Numbered from the stretch's first letter, positions 44,960-56,754 are shown. The stretch: DNA of 64,000 bases from Thysanoteuthis rhombus (GCA_963457665.1 OY735212.1:2287897-2351896), one strand, 5' to 3'. Numbers and translations are program-made. The notes: generated by a model from the letters alone, not told the origin.

Positions 44960-45466
44960 GAATGTCAGGCAAATAAAGAGGACTCTGCAAGACTTCATAA
45001 CCATATTCTGTAATCTAAGTCACTGAAATTTGGGACCTGGCATTGTCATGGAGCATTTCATTAGATTCTTGAGGTATCCATTTACAACTTTTAACTTTTC
45101 CTAATGTCTTGGAATGATGTGATATGATCGTTGTTGAAGTCACAGAAGAGAGTCTATGAATAGTTGATCGAAGGTCGATTGATGGCCAATGTTGTCAATA
45201 ATTCTTCATCATTATTCCGTCAACTGCGAATCACTGACATTTCAGTCATTGCAGTAATAATAATTACTATCATTCTTCGCCACCAGCCAATTTAATTGGT
45301 GGAAAACGGGTTTATCATTGGTATCCATATTGCCAGACCAAAAGGTATTGGAGCTAAGCAGAAGAGTTCGTTCTGTGGTGGTGCTCTCTCCGAATGCTTT
45401 GTTGACATTATCAGCAGCTTGAGCAATGTTATGTCCTGATTTGAAATAATTTTTGACAACTAGCAC
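44960..45466 (-). pseudogene. Mariner-like transposase relic
   Basis: Minus-strand N-terminus: NYFKSGHNIAQAADNVNKAF, GESTTTERT and FWSGN, matching the mariner helix-turn-helix (Y..GK.AAE....IN..FGEGTV.ERT....F.SGD). Further downstream KWIPQESNEMLHDNARSQ (near 45040-45085) and YGYEVLQSPLYLPDIPTNYH carry the second catalytic Asp (HDNAR) and the PYSPDLAP.DYH region. The segment between is decayed and shortened, removing the region with the first Asp. Dead copy. Confidence 0.75.
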
Positions 45467-45479
45467 AACCTCTTATTCA

Positions 45480-46430
45480 GCAAGTGACATTACTGTGACT
45501 TGATCGCAAACCTTCGAAAAACTCCCTTTGTCACTTTAAACCTTATTGGCTACTGGCCAAAGTACCCGCCCTATGAGCATTATCTGCCTGATAGTTCTTG
45601 CAGAAGGTCTGGAGTGGGTATTTGGCTTCTAAAGGTGACCAAATACTTATATCTGTACTTCTGGCTACAATGCAACATACTGGCTACGTAGATAAACGGA
45701 ATCAGACTCTTAGTCTTATATAGAAGGATAGATAAATAGAAACCAGATGGTGATTGTCCGTGAAAGAGCAAATTTAGATACCACATTCATTTTAATTTTC
45801 AAACTATGTTAAAAGAACATACCCTGGAATCCTATCAGTAACTATAAAAATAATTTCAGTGAATTATAAAAAGGAGATTGTAAATGTTTAGGTTAGACTG
45901 AATGATAATATAAGTAAGCAATCTAGCGAGGATTTAAATTGAATAGTATACCTCCAATAAAGAAAAGAACCTTCTCTTGAGTCCCATTAGTAACCACAGA
46001 AAATTTGGTAGACATACCCCCGGCCGTTCTTAAGTTCTGCAATCACAGACAGACGGATATTAGATGAATTATAGCAATTTGATGTTAAAAAAAATGTATT
46101 GTGTAAAAGCCGATAGAAAAGCAACATTTAGAAACAGCCTTTTGTTTATCAAAATGCACTAGCAATTGTTCCCCACCCCGTCTGTTTAATTCAATATTCC
46201 AAGCATTTGTTTATCAATTGGAGACACAACACAAAGGCATTGTTTGAAACAGTGTTTTATTGCCGTTTGTACATTTGAGAGAAAAATTGAAATCATGATG
46301 TTTGGAAATCAAATTGTTCAAGAGGAAAAAAAAAAGCAAAAAACGTTCAAAGACTTGTATTTGCCATTTTGAAAAATATTTTTAATCTTCGTTAATCAAT
46401 TTATAGATTTAAATTATCTGGTTGCTTTTG
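45480..46430. other. AT-rich intergenic DNA, nothing recognised
   Basis: Short frames only. A CACAGACAGACGG motif near 46047 resembles the untranslated ends of some retroelements but is not diagnostic. Confidence 0.4.
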
Positions 46431-46441
46431 TTGGACAGTTC

Positions 46442-46642
46442 TTGCATAATTTTACATTTATAAAAATCTACATAATTCATATAATATTGCATATTATTAT
46501 TCACATTGGAATAATTCATAAAATTTTGCATTTTCAAATCTCGTATACCTTTATATTCACAATTCATACAACTATAATAATTCATATAGTATTAATGTTT
46601 ATAACCCATAAAATCAATAATTCATATGATATATCATAATGT
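46442..46642. repeat. Diverged AT-rich tandem repeat (TAATTCATA motif)
   Basis: Irregularly spaced copies of a TAATTCATAT/A motif (near 46471, 46510, 46577, 46617) interspersed with CATATTATTATTCA-like sequence. Low complexity, non-coding. Confidence 0.55.
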
Positions 46643-46694
46643 AGACTTTCTTGGTTCTCCCCACATAATTTATTTCTTGTAATGATATATATGT

Positions 46695-46696
<2 letters not shown>

Positions 46697-46789
<93 letters not shown>

Positions 46790-46792
46790 TTG
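46697..46792. repeat. (TA)n microsatellite
   Basis: About 90 bp of TA repeats lying 3' of a mariner-type transposase relic. TA is that element's target. Confidence 0.97.
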
Positions 46793-46899
46793 AACTGCCA
46801 TAAATACTGTTACAAGTGTATCCGTCGATGAAAGGAAAAGTAGATAATAAATAAAACTGAGATTCAAAAGTAAGTACTTATTGAGTAAGCTTTAAGTGT

Positions 46900-47745
46900 T
46901 AAAAAGAAAGTTATTCAACACGCTTTCGTTTGTGTTTTACATAAAGCTTCAATTGATTGGACCATTTATCGATGTCGATACGCTCGATTCCTATTGGAAA
47001 AGTAGAGTGACTTTTGCAACAAACAATCCTCCCAGCTCTGATCACAATTTATGATCCAGAGGATTGAGATTTGGTCTTCCAGATAGTCAATCATCAGACC
47101 TGGAAGGTTGTATTGATCCACTATTGAGCCACTCCTATCCTGTGAATTGGAGCAGAGTCCTTTTGGAATGCCCTATTCTCTCCATGGATCATGGTCACAT
47201 TAGGATGGTCAACTTGACCCTCGAGAATATCGTTGACATACACATGGGCCTTTGTTTTGACTCCTTTATCACAAGAATGAAACTGAGTAACATCTTTGTA
47301 ACTCACTCCCCACCGCACTATAACTGGAGAGGAATGATGGCCCTACTGTACTTTATGAGGAGCCTCAGAATCTTCCTTGAAACTATGAACATAGACTGTA
47401 TCATCTTAACAATTGAAACAGTCTTCAGAAATCTTCTCATCAGTGAAAAGATTCTTCAGTGACCATTGCCTGTGCGATCCTGAAACAATGATTTTGATCG
47501 TATTTCTCTGATTCACTTCAGAACTGGAGTTAGCATGTGTCCAGTTCTGCGATGATGATCCAAGATGGTCAACCAGGATATTGTTCTGGGTGGAATATTC
47601 ATCTCTTTAGCCATGAATATTTTCTCAAAAGATTTATCCGCATCCTTCCTGGTACTGGGCGTCCTCACTATGCGAGGATGATCTGGTTGTTGTACATTGA
47701 CAGTTTAATGTATAGTGAATCTCTTTATAGTACAATACAATAAGA
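46900..47745 (-). pseudogene. Mariner-family transposase relic, near full length
   Basis: Minus-strand frames in order: HPRIVRTPSTRKDADKSFEK, FMAKEMNIPPRTISWL, RTGHMLTPVLK, LFTDEKISEDCFN (first catalytic Asp in FTDEK), VRWGVSYKDVTQFHSCDKGV, KTKAHVYVNDILEG, AFQKDSAPIHRIGVAQ (second Asp in DSAP), and GRPNLNPLDHKLWSELGGL-like after a frameshift (third Asp in NPLD, roughly 34 residues on). This matches mariner-type proteins that start RTP...IR..P.RS.RKMAKEMN.S. All three Asp positions survive, although stops and frameshifts disrupt the frame. Its N-terminus lies near 47720. No clear terminal repeats are seen. Confidence 0.85.
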
Positions 47746-48002
47746 TCTTACAGGTCCCAAGTGGCTTCAAGCAGTTTGAAAAAAAGCGGAAGGTTCAAGA
47801 CCAGCCTTAAGAAAGCTTATCATTGAGATTCTGTATTATTTATTACTCAATTCCATGATTGAACTCTATATTTACGTGAAGCTAAACTTCGATCTTAGGC
47901 TGAGCTCATAGATACTCTGATCCTAATAATAAGTGAAGATGCATACGTTAATAATCCCGTCATTTTGACGGCTATACTACAACTCCTACTACTACTAATG
48001 AT

Positions 48003-48617
48003 TTTGGCATCTAAACAGACCACCCATCATAGCGTAATCGTGGACTAAAAAGAGGAAAACCTGCCAAATAATAGATGTGGCGATACCTGCAGACCATAGA
48101 GTAAAGAGGAAAGAGAGTGAAAAACTGGAAAAATACCAGGACCTGGCAAGAGAACGCAAGAAAGTGTGGAACATGAAAGTCAGGGTAGTGCCAGTAATGT
48201 TAGGTGCACTCGGAAACGTACCAAAGACACTGAAAGCGAGATTGGACGAACAAGGGATAAAAAGAAGGATTGAGTCTGTGCAGACCACAGCCCTGCAAGG
48301 GACTGCGCGAATACTGAGAAAAGTGCTAGAAATATCAAATCTACGACCCCAGTTGTTAGCAGTGACCTAACAGAGGAGGATGGGAAATTGGTGTAGGTAC
48401 GAAGAGAGTACTGCTATGATAGGTGAGGAAGAGGGCTGAAGACCTGAGGAAACTTCCTGTCACTCAGCCTTTAGCGATAACCACTGGGCAACTGGTGTAA
48501 AACTGTAAACCACAGTACTACTGTGGACTACGAGAGTGTGAAGAGGAATGCTGGGGACTTGAAAAGACTTACTGTCACTCAGTCTCCAGAGGTAAGCACC
48601 AGGCAACTGGTGTGAAC

Positions 48618-48682
<65 letters not shown>
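48003..48682 (+). mobile_element. R4/Dong-like LINE 3' end, copy 1
   Basis: Coding part 48003-48340 reads CQIIDVAIPADHRVKRKESE, KLEKYQDLARERKKVWNMKV, RVVPVMLGALGNVPKTLKAR and TTALQGTARILRKVLEI. It is the C-terminal half of a restriction-like endonuclease domain, but the RRPD segment is deleted. The 3' untranslated region holds two tandem units, each ending ACTCAG...GGCAACTGGTGT (about 48430-48502 and 48537-48614). It ends in (TAA)n at 48611-48682. Confidence 0.85.
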
Positions 48683-48683
<1 letters not shown>

Positions 48684-49382
48684 TGGGATTCAACCATGGG
48701 GAAAAGTGGTATCAGCACAAGCCAGAGGCAGTTTTGGAGAATGACAACCACAAACTACTGTGGGACTCTGACATCCAAACTGACCACCTCATCCAGGCAA
48801 GAAGGCCGGACTTAGTAATAGTAGACAAAAAAAGGAAGGCCTGCCAAATAGTAGACGTTGCTGTACCTGCAGACCATAGAGTAAAAAAGAAGGAGGGTGA
48901 AAAAAGGGAAAAATACCAGGACCTAGCAAGGGAGTTAAGGAAAATGTGGAACATGAAAACCAGGGTAGTACCGGTCATAGTGGGCGCACTAGGAACTGTC
49001 CCCAAAACGGTGAGGGAGAGACTGGAGGAGATCGGGATTAGGGGGAGGATAGAGACCGTACAGACCACAGCGCTACATGGAACTGCACGGATACTGAGGA
49101 AGGTGCTAGAGATATAAGTACTGCAACGAATAGTAGCTCTGTTATGATATGCGAAAGAGGGAGGAGACGTTAGCTGAGGACCTGAGGAGACTTATTGTCA
49201 CTCAGCCTTCAGCGATAACCACTGGGCAACCGGTGTGAAACTGTAAATCGTAGAATTACTGCGACCTATGAGTACTAGGAGAGGAGGGCTGGAGACTTGA
49301 GGAGACTTGCTGTCACTCAAACTCCAGCAGTTACCACCAGGCAACTGGTGTGAGATTCCAAATAATAATAATAATAATAATA

Positions 49383-49421
<39 letters not shown>
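48683..49421 (+). mobile_element. R4/Dong-like LINE 3' end, copy 2, intact endonuclease frame
   Basis: A 144-codon frame (48683-49117) encodes GEKWYQHKPEAVLENDNHKL, IQARRPDLVIVDKKRKACQI, VDVAVPADHRVKKKEGEKRE and KYQDLARELRKMW. It ends GTARILRKVLEI. RRPD, VDVAVP and EKxxKYxDL correspond to the PD-(D/E)XK restriction-like endonuclease of R2/R4-type LINEs, which cuts the target. The copy is 5'-truncated and starts directly at the (TAA)n of copy 1. The 3' region repeats the two-unit structure (about 49146-49233 and 49262-49352) and ends in (AAT)n then (GAT)n to 49421. Dong elements are known to use TAA repeats as targets, which fits this arrangement. Confidence 0.85.
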
Positions 49422-49423
<2 letters not shown>

Positions 49424-49429
49424 ACTATT

Positions 49430-50375
49430 CAACCTTTAATAAAAACTTATTCCTGGGTAATAAGCGATATTTCCTGATTGATAATGCCAAAAAGTATAGA
49501 AAGTGTCAATCTTTCCCTTAAAACTTTACTTTTATAATCAGAACAGTGATAGTTTGAGATCTGCTTATTTTCAACCGGACAACCGGTAATTTTGCACATT
49601 TTCAATCACTTAAAGAAAGAAAAACAATCAGGCATGAATTTCACTATTCTTGCCACTAAAACAAAGTTTACTGGGAATAATAGTCATTTTCAGTAATTTT
49701 TACACATAAACAATCAGAAAATAACACCCACTCAGCGGGAACGAAAATTGCATTGCTCAGTGTAATTCATATAAATTTACATTTCCCCGGTTGTTCTTGC
49801 ATAATTTCATATTTCCGGGTTCTTGTCGGCCAAATTCTGGATATATGGACATACGTATTGATTATGACTGAATCAATGAGGTTAAAATTACCATTTGCTG
49901 ACGAGAGAGTCGCCAGTCTCTGTGGAGTCTTCCAGCTTCTGCTAAGCTATTTTAGGTTCGAGCTTTTCAGACTATTCTTATCTCCCAGACAGAGTATGCT
50001 TCCTAGAAATGACAGTAATGATATTCGTATTCGCCTTCACTGTTATTTCACTGATAAGGCATTGATAATTACTGCAGTTACGATCTGTTTTCCTTAAGGG
50101 TAAAACTTTTATGCGTACAGAGACATACAGGAAGTAAATAGACTCCCTCAGGTTTATGTTGAGAACAACCTTCGTTTAAACGCTTTGAAAGTGACAAAAA
50201 AAAATCAAATATGCTCATGAACAGCAAAAAGTTATTTTTTCCAATTTTGTATTTATGAACAAACAGCCGGAGGGGAGCACTTTTAAACTACGACTAATAT
50301 AGAGAAGAAGGATGAATCGGCAATCGAGATGAGCTACAAGTCCATAGCTTTTTGGCACAGCATAACATTTTATGT
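49430..50375. other. Intergenic DNA, nothing recognised
   Basis: A 114-codon frame at 49753-50097 shows no known motif. Confidence 0.45.
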
Positions 50376-50380
50376 ACACT

Positions 50381-50928
50381 GTGCTGTCTTATGGTCTCTC
50401 CATGTAAGGTTTAGCATGATTCTCTCATGTGCACGTTGCATACTTCTCAGCTTGCAGGTCTGTCTCTTGGTTAAGTTCCATGTTTCAGCTCCATAAGTGA
50501 CTATCAGGAGAATGCATTGGTTTTATACTCTTCTTTTTAGGATTATTGGGATCATCTGGTTCTTGAAAGTTGAGCTTGCTCTGCCAAAGGCTTGCCATCC
50601 CAAAGTGATAATTCGCTTGATTTCCTCCTCTTTTGTGGGTCTCATGGAGATTCGTTAAAAAACTCAAATGGCAATGGGTAGGCCATGTTGCAATGATGAA
50701 AGACAACCGATGAACATCACGTCTCACATCATGGATTCCCAGAGATCACATAAGAAACCGAGGCCGACAGAACACAAGATGGAGAGATGAACTGGACGGA
50801 TTCAGGATTATTGACTCTGCGACGCCCATGATAGGGAATTGTGGCGAATCCTGGGGAAGGTCTATGTCCAACGACGGACGTTAAAAGAATGATGATGATG
50901 ATGATGAGGATGAGGATGATGATGATGA
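50381..50928 (+). mobile_element. RTE-like LINE with 5' inversion (twin priming)
   Basis: The 3' part (about 50652-50890) is in plus orientation: KKLKWQWVGHVAMMKDNR, the conserved 3' end and a (GAT)n tail to 50928. The 5' part (50381-50655) is inverted: on the minus strand it reads MRPTKEEEIKRIITLGWQAF, ILLIVTYGAETWNLTKRQTC and ERIMLNLTWRDHKTAQ. In the reference copy at 5.9 kb these segments are consecutive in one orientation, with only about 15 codons between them missing here. The junction shares a short GTTAAA-like stretch. This is the signature of twin-priming during retrotransposition. Confidence 0.85.
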
Positions 50929-50929
50929 A

Positions 50930-53160
50930 CATTTTATGACCAATCAAGATCAGCTGAATTTCGAAATTCAGCTTAAAATTTCACTGGGCACGTGTTGGTA
51001 GTATTGGATGAGAACTTGCATAAGAAGACTAAAAAGCCAGTAAAACGTTCAGAATTGCTGAATATCGTACGTTTATCATGGATTGAAATGCCCAAAATTG
51101 CATTTTAAGGACTTATCGATCCTATGACAAATTGTTTCATTTAAAGCAGCTAAAGGTAACTGAAAAAAAAAATAAATATGATACATTTTAATAGTCAAAC
51201 CTTAAATATTAGCTTAAAACTTCAAGTCTTGATATTCAGTAGGCTTAGCTTAGTAGGACACAAGGCCAGGGGGAAATGGTTCTTCTAATTATTAGTAGTC
51301 AGTGCGAAAAAAATCTTATGATGTACAATTTCTTCCCTTTGACGTAAGTGTGCGCGCACATACTGCTTGTGTAAATGTAAACTTCAAAAAATATTTTTCT
51401 CAAAGCCTGATGTTCATAACTGATAAAACTGTTCAAGCATATCTTGATATTGTATAATTAAGATTGTTTTAGTTAAAATTTTGTTCTTTATTTTGAAGTA
51501 CTCTGCTCAGTTTATTGTTCCATAAATTATAACATAATTGGGTATTTCTTCTTTTTATGTTTTTCAATGTCGAAATGAATTAATGACAGTATCATCATCA
51601 ATTCATAGATTACCATTGTTACAGTAACTCGAAATGGTTACATCAAAACTTATATGACTCATTCATTACTAAATTAATCTTGGTAACTAATGTTTTGTTT
51701 TTTGATTTCCTTTGTGCGCAGGTTGCAATTCAAGTGTACGTGTGCACATACGCACAGCTTATAGAGAACTTTTTTGAAGGGGGGAATTCAGTGTAGGAAG
51801 AACCAACCATCAAATTAGGGAGGAAATACGTAATTAGGCACATTTTTTATTTTTTTAATGTTTTCTATTCCTTTGGTGGAGTACAAAAACAGTTCCTGTC
51901 AAAACTAATTCTGCCAATTGCATATTCTGAATATAATTTGTCTTTGAATCATTATCAAGTCGAAAAAACTGATATACTAATTTTAGTTGACATCTTATAT
52001 CATGAAAACTGATTTCTTTTTTCTTTCAAGCCGTTTCCAGCTAGTCTGTTTATGTATTACGTCCATTGGACTGAAAGTGAGTGTTCGGTCAAGCATTATA
52101 ATTGCATTGTAAACAAAACCCTCAATTTTTTTTCTCAAAAACTTCTATTCTGAAACATCCCCTTAGGTCCATTGAGTATGCATTCCAAAGTTGTGCCAGA
52201 TTTGGTTGAGCTGCACCAAAGTTTAAGATCGGGACACAGTGACAAACAGTCAACAGTTTTATATTATAGAAGATAAGCATGGCTATTTTAGAATTTGAGA
52301 CTAAAACATAGAATCGTAAGCAGATGAGAGGACAAAAAACTTTCTACGATCAGAAAGAAAGAATGCATGCAATCAATTACTATAAAATATCAGAGTTTTT
52401 ACTAATTGGCCTTTCCCAGACACTTGATGCCATTACTCGGTTGCATCTGATGGAAGGATATCGGTTTTAAGGCACTTAAGAGGTGTAAACAACCTCAAGA
52501 GCAGAGGCTTCCAGAGTGGTCGATATTGACCCAAAGGGTCGATGGCACTATCCTTACAGATCGATAAATGCCTGAGATCAAAAGCAGTCGATAAAAGCTG
52601 GGATTCGGGGTCAATTGAACTTTCGGCGTCGAAAGCTGACTTTCATATAAGAAATGAAATAACTTATATCACAACTTGCCGATAAATATTTCTTATTTAT
52701 AAAAAAAGATTTTTCAACGTCTATCTATTTTATATATTTTTTTTACTCTAGCAGAAAGATAGAAATATACTTAACAGAGATAGTTTCATACTCCAATATT
52801 CATATAATTACATTTTCATTTCCTTCTGCTACAGAGAAGTCTCGTTTGGTTTCGTTCGATTTTTCTTTTCAGTCCTCAGCAGCTTTTTGCCGCCGGGGAC
52901 TATCATTCGGTATGGGTGTCTGTCGTTGTCGTTGTTGTCTCTTTTTGCTCAATTGGATAATTTCGTTATTCTTAAATGTATTTTGATGGAACTTTGTATG
53001 TAGGCTTGTAGACGGATTCTACCAGGAGGGGTTTATGGCGGATCTGATTGTTTGTCTATATTCTATAAATAAAATTGGGGTATCTCAGTGTTATTTACAT
53101 TCTATAAGTTCACGAGAGTGGGCTTATAGGCAGTTTAAGGAAACGCATTGAAAAATGTTT
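50930..53160. other. AT-rich intergenic DNA, little recognised
   Basis: Around 52150-52275, CCATTGAGTATGCATTCCAA, GGTTGAGCTGCACCAAAGTT and ACACAGTGACAAACAGTCAA resemble the untranslated 3' region shared by many invertebrate retroelements, but no coding part is attached. Otherwise nothing is seen. Confidence 0.4.
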
Positions 53161-53204
53161 CAAGAGGGAGAAAGAGAGTGAGAAAAAGTGAGAGAGAGAA
53201 AGGA

Positions 53205-53239
<35 letters not shown>

Positions 53240-53242
53240 GAA
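53160..53242. repeat. (GA)n microsatellite
   Basis: GA repeats with GAAA and GACA interruptions. Confidence 0.9.
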
Positions 53243-54059
53243 TAAGTTTTGTTCTGCTATTTTTTTCTATAGAACGAAAATAAATAAAATTATTGTTTAT
53301 ATAACGTAACCACATTTCTAAAAATTCTGTTTTGTTATTACTTGTTATTACTAATAACGACGATATTTCAGTTTTGATTGTTGCTATTAACAACATAAAC
53401 AATGAAGAGCGTTTCATTATTTAAACGACAATAAAATGCGACCCCTTACAAATATGCACCTTTTGAATGGGCGTGCCCTACTTCTTATAAATAAAAAAAG
53501 CAATATATTTCCAGAGATCTAATACACCCAACATAAATTAGAAGAAATAAAGCATATCTGTAAACTGTGTCAGATTATTATGCAAATACGTTTTCCCATT
53601 CCAAACTCTGCTTCATTGAGAATGTTTTACTCAAATATTTGCATAGTGTTAATATGCATACCTTCAAATATTGAATTTAAATGTTCAGGAGGTGAAGAAT
53701 TTGGATATTTTTTGCAATTCCTAAATTTATACTGTGCCAAACTATTAAGCATGGATAGATAGCAGTCATACATTAGTTACACATAGATATGAATCATTAA
53801 ATTGAACACAGAATTCCAAGAGTTTGAATAAACTATAAAAACTCAAGATTTACCGAAATCAATAGATTAACAGGATGTAATTTCAAAAGGAAAAACCCCG
53901 ATACAAATCACTCACCTTTAAATGTAAAATCCTTCCCCCCAAATCACAAATATCAATCGATTATCCATTGATTTTGCTAAATTTTGAATTTCTTCAACTG
54001 TAATAGCTTCTGTATTTATCAAAATGATTAGCCATAAGTTATCTTTGGTAGCAAATCGA

Positions 54060-54520
54060 CACCATTTCCATGCACCATCCGCTTGAGCATTCTCCTTAGA
54101 GTTTCAATTGGGTTGAAATCTGGAGAAAGTGGTGGCCACTCCATCTATCTACAATTTCTAAAAGCTTTTTCAGTCTGGGAGTCGACTGTGTAAAGGGGTG
54201 TTGTCTTGCACAAAGCCTGAATTCCATCCATTGGGGGAAGCTGGGCGCTCGTCAGGGAAATAACAAAATTGAAGTCAATTTTCGAATACTTCCGAGCATA
54301 TTCCAAACTTTTCAATATGTTTCGACACATGGCATTCAGATGATTTGCTCAGGACCTTTTCAGAAAATATGCCCAATTATAGATACTTCCTGCAGTGCTA
54401 TTAACCTGGACTTTCCCCTATCTAATGTCCAACGTTTAAAATCGAGTACTGTACTGCTTTTTCAAGCTGTGTGATGATAAAAGTCTTCTGAACCCCGAAG
54501 AATCACTTTTACCACTCATA
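54060..54520 (-). pseudogene. Tc1-like transposase relic
   Basis: Minus strand contains MCRNILKSLEYARKYSKIDF, QDNTPLYTVDSQTEKAF (in one frame QDN with the second catalytic Asp) and MEWPPLSPDFNPIETLRRML (near 54070-54130). WP..SPD.NPIE.LW..LK is the conserved end of Tc1-type transposases, and NPIE contains the catalytic Glu. Upstream, GSIYNWAYFLK-like residues correspond to the GG.S.MVWG region. The N-terminal DNA-binding half is not recognisable. Frameshifts and stops present. Confidence 0.75.
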
Positions 54521-55394
54521 TTTTATTATTTTGCAGTGATTACCTAATAACTTAGCACTCTTAAAATGCAAGGTTATAAAAAATGGCTTCTATTTGTTTA
54601 CTCAGGCACAGAATGTCTTCATGTTTGCTACTTTGGTACCGATGGTGTTCTCAATGTTTGTGTCAAATCATTTTCCCCATCTTATGTGAAAGTAAATTTC
54701 CAATAATATGAGGCTTTTGCAAAATAAATTTGCACACACTGTAGTACTACTTACGCCGAGATATGTACACAAATTCTTGTCGCATTCCCTTGAATACATT
54801 TCTGAACATCGCATTCAAAAATATATAAATTTTTCTTCGGAGGCTTGATTTTCAAGAGATCGTTTTGGAAATGAAAATATTTTTATTTAAGAAATGTTAT
54901 CCGACTCAATGAATGACACTGGAAGTAACAAATATTTAAAAAAATATTCCAAATTCAAAACAAACAGAAAGAAAAATATACATTGATTTCAACTATAAAA
55001 AAAACAAAAAACAGAACTAACTAAAATGAAAAGAAACAAGTCTGGATCTACGCGTCTACTTATTGTTTATTCATTTGTTTATTTTTTGTTCAAGCTTTGG
55101 GATCAAAGATTCAATGAAGATGATCTAAAAAGTTTCGGAGCCCCAACTCTAGAGATTCCACCAATTCTAGGCGCCATTGATATTGGTCGAGGGTGGGGAG
55201 GAATCACTCAGGAATCATGAACTCAGCTTATAGAATTTTGTTTTGCACGTAAAGAATCCCGTTCGTGCGTATTGAGCTTTAGGTTGGATTAAAATGAGAA
55301 CTGTTAGGAGAGATGAAATGCAACTGGGAGAGAAGGGAGAAAACGGAAATGAACAAAAGATTGAAACTTAAAAGCAACAATCAGATTTATCTAG

Positions 55395-55800
55395 AGTGTG
55401 TGGGGGGCATGACTTGTTAGTTGCTCAACAGAAACCGTCTCAAAACTTAAGTCTGATGGCGGCACGCCTTATTAGGGTTGATGAATCAAAAACTTCGAAA
55501 GGGGGGTGATCAATTGATAAGTTTCTTCTCTCACCCTTTGTTGAGTAGTGATTAAAAAAACAGCAGTAGATGTTGCCGTATACAAACGAAAGGATCCTTT
55601 CAGCATACATTTACATTGTGAATTGAACCCCCCCCCCGATATTTTGGATTGATTTTCTAAAAAAAAAAAGACAAAAAAGGCATGAACGTTCAAATTCCCA
55701 GCCCCCAGCTCCACAGGAGCTGGCTATACGCTCTATACATACATATAGCCAGACCAACATGAAAACTGAAGAGACCTATATTGACAGTTCTGGTTAGTGG
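55395..55800 (+). repeat. Family A copy (first of tandem pair)
   Basis: Starts ATGACTTGTTAGTTGCTCAA. Landmarks GGGGGGTGATCAATTGATAA, AGCATACATTTACATTGTGA and CCCCAGCTCCACAGGAGCTG are present, ending GACAGTTCTGGTTAGTGGTT near 55800. Confidence 0.7.
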
Positions 55801-55860
55801 TTTCTCGAAAGACAAGAAAGGATAGAAGCAGGAACAAAACAAAGAAAAAATAATGAAAAA

Positions 55861-56310
55861 AGGAATGGTCACATAACCAACATGTTTTGGCAGCATGCTG
55901 TGTTGGGGGTAATCAATTTGCAGAATTGGAAAAAGGGATGATCAATGAATAAGTCACTTCTCCAGCTTTTTGCTTGGCAGTGATCACTAAAAAAGGTCAG
56001 ATAGTCAAAAGACAACCAAAAGGATCAATATAGCAGGAATTTACGTTGGAAACTGACACCCTATTTAAAATGGTATTTGATTTTGGGATTTCGACACAAA
56101 AAACAAAATGTTTTGTTTTGTAGACATAATAAGGAGTACATGTTCAAATTTCAAGCTCTCTAGCGCCATCAATGCATGCATCATACATACATACATACAT
56201 ACATACATACATACATAGCTAGACAGACCAACTTGAAAACTAAAGGAAACCTATGTTGACAGTTTTGGTGACAATTTTGCTTGACAATTTCTAAAAATAC
56301 AGGACAAAGC
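55861..56310 (+). repeat. Family A copy (second of tandem pair)
   Basis: GGTCACATAACCAACATGTT, GGGGGTAATCAATTTGCAGA, AGTGATCACTAAAAAAGGTC, CTCTAGCGCCATCAATGCAT, a CATA run at 56184-56217, and GACAGTTTTGGTGACAATTT. Same order as the other copies. Confidence 0.75.
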
Positions 56311-56454
56311 TAGAAAGAAGACTAAAACAGAGGAATTCGAAAATTTACACGAAAAAAAGAAAAATATGAAAAACAGATTATCCGGTGTAATACACAGAAG
56401 ACACGGAATATGATCCTCATATAAAATGTAATGTGTATCCATATTAGCTGTAAT

Positions 56455-56745
56455 GATAAAGCGTGATGTGTTAGCCAATGAGGTTTTACTGAGGTTGTGC
56501 ACTGCTACACGCATTGGGAACCTTCCGATCCCTTTTTTATTACTTGGCCCAGCTGATTATGGCACCCTGGATCAGCATAGTTCCATTGCACTAAACGGAA
56601 CAGGTTGGGCTAGTCCTGACGCTGGCGGTGGCTCCTATTTTCCCCACGTTAAGCGTGGACCTTGTGCCACATTTTGCTGTGGTGGGACAGTAAATAAATA
56701 CACAATGAACGAGTTGCCTTTCTCAAAGAGTGATCAACTCTGAAT
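56455..56745 (+). mobile_element. Unclassified about 0.45-kb retroelement, partial copy
   Basis: Related in opposite orientation to 58471-58920. Shared landmarks: GTTAGCCAATGAGGTTTTAC, TACACGCATTGGGAACCTT, TCCATTGCACTAAACGGAAC and a 3' end GTGGTGGGACAGTAAATAAA. Both copies end at the same AAATAAATA site. The head is missing here. Confidence 0.7.
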
Positions 56746-56754
56746 ATAAATGAA

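Noticed and set aside
47064..47462. 132-codon plus-strand frame as a host gene
   Set aside because: It is the antisense shadow of the minus-strand mariner-type transposase.
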